Below are positions 1 through 5,552 of a DNA stretch of 6,596 bases, in pieces (within the stretch, counting starts at the first letter, position 1; each line of letters begins with the position of its first letter). Under the pieces are notes generated by a model that saw nothing but the letters and a program-made list of their open reading frames with translations, was not told where the DNA came from and ran no database searches. Origin of the DNA: an uncultured Lachnospira sp. (GTDB lineage Bacteria; Bacillota; Clostridia; Lachnospirales; Lachnospiraceae). The stretch covers positions 1-6,596 of the forward strand of contig CAMZGB010000056.1 of the NCBI GenBank assembly GCA_947306285.1, in the 5' to 3' direction. Position numbers and translations under genes: made by a program.

Positions 1-293
1 GTTCCCGACTGACTGATATCTCCAATAACCTGATTGATAACTTCACGCACTGGCTGAATCTGCTCATCTTTTAAAACAAACATAAGCATCTTACACTCTT
101 CATTGTATTCAAAGTTTTTAACACGTCTAAACAAACCACCCATAATGATTGAATCATCTGACCAAGCATTAAGTCCAGCCGTCATACTTTTAGCATCGAT
201 AATTGTACCGTGCTTTACTCCTATATTTCCAAGCTCATCGTTTAGCTCGCTTATAAGTTCTGTCTGTTTCAAAATCAAAGTTAAAAGTTTCAT
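1..293 (-). CDS. PII-like signalling protein, 3' end cut by window edge
   Basis: The first 97 residues are visible; the rest lies beyond the left edge. The protein starts MKLLTLILKQTELISEL and continues with a short second strand (GVKHGTIIDA), a polar loop region (about residues 36-65) and a second beta-alpha unit (KMLMFVLKDEQIQPVREVINQVIGD shape, about residues 68-92). This repeated beta-alpha-beta layout is that of the PII/GlnB-like ferredoxin-fold trimers. It is not a canonical GlnB/GlnK: the usual T-loop sequence with its modified tyrosine is not recognisable, so it is better called a PII-like protein of unknown ligand. The start at 293 is set by an AGGAG ribosome binding site (301-305) that overlaps the TAG stop of the S41 protease gene (304-306), which implies translational coupling and membership of the same operon. 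PII-family proteins usually sense small molecules such as nucleotides or 2-oxoglutarate and bind a partner; ligand and partner here are unknown. The family call is from memory of sequence pattern, not a search. Confidence 0.72.
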   Translation of the reverse strand, partial: MKLLTLILKQTELISELNDELGNIGVKHGTIIDAKSMTAGLNAWSDDSIIMGGLFRRVKNFEYNEECKMLMFVLKDEQIQPVREVINQVIGDISQSG

Positions 294-303
294 TTTAAAT
301 CTC

Positions 304-1467
304 CTACTTTATTTTCTTACGCAAAATGTCTTTTGCCGTATTAAGCTGTTTGTCAGTTTTTCCATCATTCTCCACCTTTACATCTGGGGTGATTCCTTTG
401 CCGTTAATATTTCTACCACTTGGTGTATAGTATTTCTTAATCGTTAGTTTAAGTGCTGTTCCATCTGAGAATGGATATGTATTTTGTACTACACCTTTTC
501 CATAACTCTGTGTTCCAACAATGGTGCCCGCCTTGAAATCCTGAACTGCTCCTGCAAAGATTTCAGAGGCACTAGCACTTCCCTCATTTTGAAGAACAAC
601 CATTGGTATCTTTAGACAACTCGCGTCAGATTTTTCTTCTTCTCTGTTTCCATATTTATCTTTTGTAAAAACAATAGTTCCCTTTGGCAAAATGTCATCA
701 ACTATTTGGCAAACAACATCATACATTCCACCTGGGTTATATCTCAAATCAAAAATGATTCCTTTTACTTTTTGTTTTTTAAGTTTGCCAAGTTCTTTCT
801 CAAACTGTCCTGCAGTGTTTTCATCAAACTCTGATATTGCCACATAACCTATCTTTTTCTTTTTATCTACAATCTTTGACTCAACACTAGGAGCATCGAC
901 AGGTTTTCTAATTATAGAAAGTTTTTTATACTTCGTAGTCTTAGGATCAAGAATTTTTATGTTAACCTTTGTGTTTTCCTTGCCTTTGATTTTCATTACA
1001 ACCTGTGACAATTCTTTTCCAGTAACATCCTTGCCGTTTACCTGTGCAATAATGTCACCTTTTTTCAAGCCGGCTTTCTTAGCTGGACTATCATCAAACA
1101 CTTTCAAAACAGAAATGATTCCATTTTTTTCATTTCTTGAAACTATAGCTCCAATACCAACATATTTGCCAGAGTTTTCTTCCAATTGAGACTTATATTC
1201 CGCTTTCGTGAAATACTCAGAGTATGGATCATCCAATCCACTTACTAGTCCTTTGTATGTACCTTCACTTAGATTCTTCTTATTGATTTTGCCAAAGTAA
1301 TATGTGTCAATCAATTGCTCAATTAAGTTCATTTTTTTAGCAGACATTTCACTGACAGTAGTATCCTTCGGCGAAGCCAAATAGATACCAATGCCTACGC
1401 CCACAGCAACAATTACTGTGGCTATTATTCCGAGCAAAAAGCCCATTCCAAAACTTTTCTTATTCAT
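304..1467 (-). CDS. S41 family carboxyl-terminal processing protease (CtpA/CtpB-like)
   Basis: This 387-residue protein is a membrane-anchored serine protease of the C-terminal processing family, acting outside the cytoplasmic membrane. A single hydrophobic segment (about residues 8-31) follows a short basic N-terminus and serves as anchor or uncleaved signal. A conserved N-terminal region (about 40-95, with GLDDPYSEYF) precedes a PDZ domain (about 98-190, including SPAKKAGLKKGDII), then the protease core. The catalytic Ser-Lys pair is intact: nucleophile S299 in GSASASEIFAGA and K324 in SYGKGVVQ, with Q328 behind it. The 25-residue Ser-to-Lys spacing matches E. coli Prc. The substrate-carboxylate region FDLRYNPGG (239-247) is also present. 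Length is normal for the family. The start at 1467 has an AGAGGA ribosome binding site just upstream. It follows an M23 hydrolase gene after a 74-nt gap containing a hairpin and is coupled to the PII-like gene downstream. Known relatives process signalling proteins or degrade murein hydrolases; the M23 neighbour is the obvious candidate substrate, by inference. Confidence 0.95.
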   Translation of the reverse strand: MNKKSFGMGFLLGIIATVIVAVGVGIGIYLASPKDTTVSEMSAKKMNLIEQLIDTYYFGKINKKNLSEGTYKGLVSGLDDPYSEYFTKAEYKSQLEENSGKYVGIGAIVSRNEKNGIISVLKVFDDSPAKKAGLKKGDIIAQVNGKDVTGKELSQVVMKIKGKENTKVNIKILDPKTTKYKKLSIIRKPVDAPSVESKIVDKKKKIGYVAISEFDENTAGQFEKELGKLKKQKVKGIIFDLRYNPGGMYDVVCQIVDDILPKGTIVFTKDKYGNREEEKSDASCLKIPMVVLQNEGSASASEIFAGAVQDFKAGTIVGTQSYGKGVVQNTYPFSDGTALKLTIKKYYTPSGRNINGKGITPDVKVENDGKTDKQLNTAKDILRKKIK

Positions 1468-1500
1468 TTTTGTCCTCTCATTTTCAGTTTATAAATTTAT

Positions 1501-1532
1501 CAATGCGTCTAGAATAGTTTCCAGACGCATTG
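1501..1532 (-). other. Intra-operon 14-bp stem-loop between M23 and S41 genes
   Basis: The minus-strand RNA can form an uninterrupted 14-bp stem (arms 1532-1519 and 1514-1501) closed by the tetraloop ACTA. One pair (1522 with 1511) is G-U in the minus RNA but would be an A-C mismatch in plus-strand RNA, so the structure fits the minus transcript better. The sequence after it in the direction of transcription is AUAAAUUUAU, which is too poor in U for an efficient intrinsic terminator. On the plus strand the hairpin is followed by TTTTT, but there is no plus-strand gene for it to serve. It is most likely an RNA-stabilising, processing or partial attenuation element that sets M23 and S41 expression apart. 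The pairing is seen directly; the role is inferred. Confidence 0.7.
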
Positions 1533-1541
1533 TTTTTGTCT

Positions 1542-2708
1542 TTATCCTACATAACTATGTGGGTTCACATATGACCCGTTCAACTGCACACCGAAATGCA
1601 AATGATTTCCAGTGGATGAACCGGTAGTTCCAACCAGTCCAATTGTTTCACCTTTGTTGACGTGCTTTCCAGCAGGAGCTATGAGCGACGACATATGCAT
1701 ATACACACTAACCACTCCGTTACCATGACTTATGCCAATCCAGTTACCCGCCGTCGAACTAAAGTTAGACCACGCAACCGTACCAGCACTAGCTGCTACA
1801 ACAGGAGCACCAGCCGATGCGCCTATATCAATTCCCGAATGGAATCCACCACTACTTTTTCCAAATGGATCTTTTCTATAACCAAACTCAGAAGTTATCG
1901 TGTGACTGGATGGACAAGGCCATGTCCAACCTCCACCCGGAGTTCCTTTGCTTCCTTTGTATTTAGGAGTCTTTGCTGCTTCCTGATTGTATTGTTTTTC
2001 AGCCTGCTCTGCTTGTTGAATAGCCGCCTGTTGCGCTGCAATCTCAGCTGCTATTTTCTTTTCAGATGCCTCTGTATTACTAATTAAATCATCGTAACCT
2101 GATAGTTCTTTCTTTTTACTAGCCTCAAGTTTTTTGAGCGATGCTTTTTCTGATTTTTGTTTTTCCTGAAGTGCAATCAAGTTATCCTTTTCATCGCTTA
2201 GTGTCTTTTTCGCCTTTGCTATCTTATCTTGAGTACTCTTTAGTTTGTTAAACATCTTCCTATCATATGACGATAGTTCTGTAATGTATTCTGCTTTGTT
2301 TAGAAAGTCAGTTATGCTCTTTGAATTAAGCAACATATCCAACATCTCTGAGTCACCATTTTCATACATAAACTGAATTCGTTTTTGCATATCTTGGTTC
2401 TGCTCTTTAACACTCTCTTTTGCCTTAGTTAATTTCTTCTTTGTTTTAGTAATATCCTTTTCAGTTTTATTTAACTTTTTCTCATTCTCATATATTTGAG
2501 TTGAAACATTTGTAAGTTGTTTATCAACTGTGTTTAAATACTTCTTTGCCTCACTCTTCTTTTTCTTATAATTTTCTTTTTTTGCCTGAACAGATTCCTT
2601 CTGCTTTTTCAAATCCTTCATCTTGTCACTCTTTACGATTGCAATCGAAGTAAGCGACAAAGATGCCACTAAAACTAAAGATAAAATTGTTTTAAAAATC
2701 TTTTTCAT
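1542..2708 (-). CDS. Secreted coiled-coil M23 murein hydrolase, probable FtsEX effector
   Basis: This 388-residue protein begins with a signal sequence (about 1-26: MKKIF basic end, then LSLVLVASLSLTSIAIV). A long lysine- and glutamine-rich coiled coil (about 28-245) contains a conserved middle patch, about 108-155 (RIQFMYENGDSEMLDMLL), typical of the coiled-coil regions of PcsB/CwlO/EnvC-type division hydrolases. A short Gly/Pro linker (251-260) leads to a C-terminal M23 (LytM-like) endopeptidase domain (about 262-388). Zinc and catalytic residues are complete: H290 and D294 in HSGID, H338 in YMHM, and H369/H371 in HLHF. It should therefore cut peptide cross-links itself, unlike E. coli EnvC, whose LytM domain is degenerate and only activates amidases. 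The gene lies 5 nt after ftsX. The start at 2708 is preceded by a modest AAGG (2719-2722) within the last ftsX codons. The signal cleavage site is not obvious, so an anchored form is possible. The role as FtsEX partner is inferred from architecture and position. Confidence 0.93.
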   Translation of the reverse strand: MKKIFKTILSLVLVASLSLTSIAIVKSDKMKDLKKQKESVQAKKENYKKKKSEAKKYLNTVDKQLTNVSTQIYENEKKLNKTEKDITKTKKKLTKAKESVKEQNQDMQKRIQFMYENGDSEMLDMLLNSKSITDFLNKAEYITELSSYDRKMFNKLKSTQDKIAKAKKTLSDEKDNLIALQEKQKSEKASLKKLEASKKKELSGYDDLISNTEASEKKIAAEIAAQQAAIQQAEQAEKQYNQEAAKTPKYKGSKGTPGGGWTWPCPSSHTITSEFGYRKDPFGKSSGGFHSGIDIGASAGAPVVAASAGTVAWSNFSSTAGNWIGISHGNGVVSVYMHMSSLIAPAGKHVNKGETIGLVGTTGSSTGNHLHFGVQLNGSYVNPHSYVG

Positions 2709-2713
2709 CTTTT

Positions 2714-3622
2714 TTAAACCTTCAAATGTTTTCTAATCGAGAAGAACGACCCAAGCAATCCGATTCCCACTCCTATTCCAAGTCCTATTGGAATTAGAAT
2801 TGTAAAAACCATGCTCTGTGGTGCGAATGAAATATTCCTTGCAAACACACCAAACTTATTAATGATAAGTTGAATCAAGTTCTGATAAGCCACAAACAAT
2901 ACAACAAGTGGAATCAATGAACCAATCAATCCTATCACTACACCTTCTATTACAAATGGCGCACGAACAAAACTGTTCGTCGAACCAATCAATTTCATAA
3001 TTTTAATTTCTTCGGAGCGGACGTTTATTCCAATCATTACAGTATTACTGATTAGGAAAATGCCAACACCGAGCAATATAACAATTAGGACGATTGATGC
3101 ATATCCCAAAAGTCTTTCTAAATTTGTGAGGGTGGCTTTAGCCTTTCTTGAATGCTTAACTTTTCTGATTCCGTCTATCTTTTTTACAGCTTTCGCAAAC
3201 TTTTCTTGTGCCTTGATGTTTTTTAAATATATTGTGAATGACGCAGAGTTTGCCAATGGATTATTCTTTTCAAATCCTTTTGCCAAATCTGGGTCATCTT
3301 TAAAGTAATCTTTTTTAAACTCGTTCCAAGCTTTCTCCGCCGAAGTAAACTTCAAAGACTTAACTAACTTGTCAGCCTTAATCAGTTTTCCAATCTCATC
3401 AATCTTTTCTTGAGTAGTATTGTTTTCGAAGAAAACTGTCACGCCAACCTGCTGCTCAAGCTTTTTCTCCATATAATTTACATTAATAATAATCGCTAAG
3501 ATTACACTAATAAGAAAAATACACGCAGCAACTGTTCCTATGGATGCTATCGAGTATAGTTTATTTCTTTTTATATTAATCAAGCCTTGCTTGAAGCAAT
3601 ATCTTGCACTTTTACCACTCAT
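2714..3622 (-). CDS. ftsX: Cell division ABC transporter permease-like protein FtsX
   Basis: FtsX is the membrane half of the FtsEX complex, which is not a transporter but couples cytoplasmic ATP hydrolysis to activation of extracellular murein hydrolases. The 302-residue product has the expected layout: a cytoplasmic N-terminus with conserved GLINIKRNK (13-21), TM1 (about 24-48), a large extracellular domain (about 49-170) that would contact the hydrolase coiled coil, TM2 (about 173-197), a cytoplasmic loop with the conserved EEIKIMKLIGS stretch (204-214) that meets FtsE, TM3 (about 223-246) and TM4 (about 272-294). The length is typical of Gram-positive FtsX. The ATG shares its A with the TAA stop of ftsE (TAATG), and an AAGGGGG ribosome binding site lies in the last ftsE codons, so translation is coupled and stoichiometric synthesis is likely. 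The coiled-coil M23 hydrolase gene follows immediately. Confidence 0.96.
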   Translation of the reverse strand: MSGKSARYCFKQGLINIKRNKLYSIASIGTVAACIFLISVILAIIINVNYMEKKLEQQVGVTVFFENNTTQEKIDEIGKLIKADKLVKSLKFTSAEKAWNEFKKDYFKDDPDLAKGFEKNNPLANSASFTIYLKNIKAQEKFAKAVKKIDGIRKVKHSRKAKATLTNLERLLGYASIVLIVILLGVGIFLISNTVMIGINVRSEEIKIMKLIGSTNSFVRAPFVIEGVVIGLIGSLIPLVVLFVAYQNLIQLIINKFGVFARNISFAPQSMVFTILIPIGLGIGVGIGLLGSFFSIRKHLKV

Positions 3623-4293
3623 TATTCTACCCCCTTGCTGTCATTAATTTTTACGCCTTGCTTTAGGGTAACAACTCTCTTTTGCATCTTATCGACAATT
3701 TCCATATTGTGAGTAACCACTATCACAGTAGTTCCCTGCTGGTTTACTTTATCTAGAAGTTGCATAATCTCCCAAGAGTTTTCTGGGTCTAAGTTTCCAG
3801 TAGGCTCATCCGCCAAAAGAATGTCAGGCTTGTTTACTAACGCTCTAGCAAGAGATACTCTTTGCTGCTCTCCACCTGATAACTCATCTGGGTTTGATCT
3901 ATACTTTTCTGAAAGACCTACCAAAGACAATACTCTGGCAGTATTTTTCTTAATCTCTTTTTTATCCACTCCAATAACATGCTGTGCAAACGTTATATTT
4001 GAGTAAACATCTCTGTCAGTTAAAAGTCTAAAGTCTTGGAACACTACTCCTACGTTTCTTCTGTATTTTGCCACGCCTTTAGATCTTAATTTTGAAATAT
4101 CCTGACCATTTATCTCGATAGTTCCCTCAGTAGGTTTCAATTCTCTTAGAAGCAACTTAATAAAAGTAGATTTACCAGAACCACTGGCACCTACCACAAA
4201 CACAAATTCGCCATCATCTATCTTCATGTTAAGATTCTTGATGGCTGGAAGTCCATTCCCATATGATTTTGTGACATTTTTTACTTCAATCAT
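3622..4293 (-). CDS. ftsE: Cell division ATP-binding protein FtsE
   Basis: FtsE is the cytoplasmic ATPase that drives FtsX during septal or elongation-linked wall hydrolysis. The 223-residue protein is a single ABC nucleotide-binding domain with every motif present: Walker A GASGSGKST (35-43), Q-loop Q86 in VFQDFRLL, signature LSGGEQQR (138-145), Walker B ILLADEP (158-164), D-loop NLD (167-169) and switch H195 in VVTHNM. The QDFRLL stretch after the Q-loop and the ADEPTGNLDP block are characteristic of FtsE and related MacB/LolD-type ATPases; the adjacent ftsX settles the identity. The start ATG directly follows the TAA of the upstream regulator gene with no spacer. The GGAG ribosome binding site sits in that gene's last codons, about 7 nt upstream, so the three genes are translationally linked. 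No abnormal residues are seen. Confidence 0.97.
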   Translation of the reverse strand: MIEVKNVTKSYGNGLPAIKNLNMKIDDGEFVFVVGASGSGKSTFIKLLLRELKPTEGTIEINGQDISKLRSKGVAKYRRNVGVVFQDFRLLTDRDVYSNITFAQHVIGVDKKEIKKNTARVLSLVGLSEKYRSNPDELSGGEQQRVSLARALVNKPDILLADEPTGNLDPENSWEIMQLLDKVNQQGTTVIVVTHNMEIVDKMQKRVVTLKQGVKINDSKGVE

Positions 4294-5361
4294 TTAGTTC
4301 TCCAAGTCACTCATATATTCAATGTATTTTTTCATCATCATAACAACCCTAAACATCATTGCATCTTCAAATTCACGCAAATCAAATCCCGTGTTGTTAT
4401 GAATTTTATCTAATCTATAAACTAATGTATTTCTGTGAATAAACAATTGCCTAGCAGTCTCTGAAATATTTAGGTTGTTCTCAAACATTTTTTCTACTGT
4501 TACAGCAGTCTCTGAATCCAATACCTCTGGCACTTCCCCGTCGAACACTTCGTTGAGGAAGTCTTCGCATGCGGAAAATGGCATCTGGTAAATTAGTTTT
4601 TCTATTCCAATTGAATTATATGGAATAACTTGTTCTTCGTTTTTAAAGATATCACCAATTTCCAAAGCCATTCTTGCTTCGTTGTACGCAGTAGCTGTTT
4701 CTTTTATATTGGTAATGATTGAACTATATGCAACTCTAGCATTTTGCATAATTTCAGTGTTTAACATATCCACAATTGAATATGCAATGTTAGATGCTTC
4801 TTCATAGTCTTTTGTATCAACTAACTCTTTAACCAAAACAATGTTTTTATCATCCACATCTGAAATCAAATCTGAATCGTCCACCAAAACATTTTTCAAT
4901 GCTTCAATAACTATTCCATTTTTCTCGTGCTCTGACTCTATGATGAAAATGCACTTATTACCCTTTACTTCTACTCCTAACTGTTTTGTCTGATTCTTCA
5001 AATCAGTAGGAAGGATATCATTTGAAATAAGTTTCTTTAAGAATTCATTTTCATCTGATGCTTTATCTGAATTGCTATCCAAGTTTTCAATCTGAAAAGC
5101 AGTCATCTCACCAATCACTTTGGCATCTTTTCCTTTTGCCACAAGAATCTGGTTAGTTACAAGTTTATAAAGACAAAGTGATGATTTTTCGTTCTTTGTA
5201 TCTTTTGTTTCTATAAATTTAATAACGGCATCAGAAATTTTATCATCAACATCTGATGTATTTGCCACAATTTTTCCATTCAAATCGTACACAAATAAAT
5301 CAACATTTGATATTTTCTTAATGCCGTTTAATGTATCTTTTAATACTTTAATCGAAATCAT
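4294..5361 (-). CDS. PucR/CdaR-type transcriptional regulator at head of ftsEX operon
   Basis: This 355-residue cytoplasmic protein ends in a helix-turn-helix of the PucR C-terminal type (about 285-345), with the diagnostic NISETARQLFIHRNTLVYRL pattern followed by a short helix region (LREFEDAMMFRVVMM). The middle section (about 205-260, with AYNEARMALEIGD) resembles the GGDEF-like linker domain of CdaR/PucR regulators. The N-terminal part (about 1-95, with VDLFVYDLNGKIVANTSD) resembles a small ligand-sensing module similar to the sugar-diacid recognition region, but is divergent, so the ligand is unknown. It is the first gene after a terminator and a candidate promoter, with a good AAGGGG ribosome binding site (5367-5372) 5 nt before the ATG. 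Its stop codon abuts the ftsE start. Family members are usually activators of catabolic genes. Control of its own operon is a reasonable guess, but nothing here proves it. Family assignment is firm for the C-terminus and tentative for the N-terminus. Confidence 0.85.
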   Translation of the reverse strand: MISIKVLKDTLNGIKKISNVDLFVYDLNGKIVANTSDVDDKISDAVIKFIETKDTKNEKSSLCLYKLVTNQILVAKGKDAKVIGEMTAFQIENLDSNSDKASDENEFLKKLISNDILPTDLKNQTKQLGVEVKGNKCIFIIESEHEKNGIVIEALKNVLVDDSDLISDVDDKNIVLVKELVDTKDYEEASNIAYSIVDMLNTEIMQNARVAYSSIITNIKETATAYNEARMALEIGDIFKNEEQVIPYNSIGIEKLIYQMPFSACEDFLNEVFDGEVPEVLDSETAVTVEKMFENNLNISETARQLFIHRNTLVYRLDKIHNNTGFDLREFEDAMMFRVVMMMKKYIEYMSDLEN

Positions 5362-5421
5362 AAAAACCCCTTAAAAACCACTGTTTTGCACCACAAAAAT
5401 ACGTGCATCACACTAACTATA

Positions 5422-5450
5422 ATTGTAAATCAGACACTATAAAAATACAA
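5422..5450 (-). promoter_or_regulatory. Candidate sigma-A promoter of the regulator-ftsEX operon
   Basis: Reading the minus strand, a TTGTAT box (5450-5445) lies 17 bases before TACAAT (5427-5422). The -10 box matches five of six consensus bases, while the -35 matches only TTG. Position supports it: it sits immediately after the terminator of the preceding gene and would give a leader of about 50 nt before the regulator ATG at 5361. An overlapping TATAGT (5421-5416) could serve as an alternative -10 but has no convincing -35 at the right distance. No other good promoter was seen for the downstream genes. Confidence 0.5.
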
Positions 5451-5451
5451 G

Positions 5452-5502
5452 AAAAAAGCACCCTTTTTAGTGCCATTTAACACTATTTTCAGGATGCTTT
5501 TT
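5452..5502 (-). terminator. Intrinsic terminator after the sugar ABC ATPase gene
   Basis: On the minus strand AAAAAGCATCC (5502-5492) pairs with GGGTGCTTTTT (downstream arm within 5463-5452), giving an 11-bp stem with one G-U pair, followed by a T-rich run ending in TTTTTTC. Inside the apical region TAGTG and CACTA form a further 5-bp stem. The A-run on the far side means it could also stop plus-strand transcription. It separates the sugar ATPase transcript from the ftsEX operon. Confidence 0.88.
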
Positions 5503-5509
5503 CCTTAAT

Positions 5510-5533
5510 TCTAAACCATCATTTAGGCTTAGA
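5510..5533 (-). other. Small stem-loop just after the sugar ABC ATPase stop codon
   Basis: The minus-strand RNA can pair UCUAAGCC (5533-5526) with GGUUUAGA (5517-5510), an 8-bp stem with one G-U pair and an 8-nt loop, starting about 20 nt after the ATPase stop codon. It has no U-tract and lies just ahead of the main terminator. It may help protect the 3' end of the mRNA or be a chance structure. Confidence 0.4.
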
Positions 5534-5552
5534 TTATGTATGAAAAATATTA

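Noticed and set aside
103..447. Plus-strand open frame of 114 codons
   Set aside because: It lies opposite the PII-like and S41 genes, has no convincing ribosome binding site, and its hydrophobic, low-information protein looks like an antisense shadow.
1483..1500. Promoter for the S41 gene using a TATAAA-like box
   Set aside because: The AT-rich stretch offers a -10-like sequence but no acceptable -35 at 16-18 bases, and the hairpin occupies that position.
1501..1540. Plus-strand intrinsic terminator (hairpin followed by TTTTT)
   Set aside because: No plus-strand gene precedes it, and the stem has an A-C mismatch in plus-strand RNA that becomes a G-U pair in the minus transcript.
1391..2087. 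Plus-strand open frames (1391-1627 and 1662-2087)
   Set aside because: Both are antisense to the S41 and M23 genes, whose minus-strand frames carry complete catalytic motifs; the plus-strand proteins resemble no family.
2150..2620. Lysine/AAA-rich low-complexity stretch as a possible repeat array
   Set aside because: It is explained by the codons of the M23 protein's coiled coil; there is no regular DNA repeat unit and no CRISPR-like spacing.
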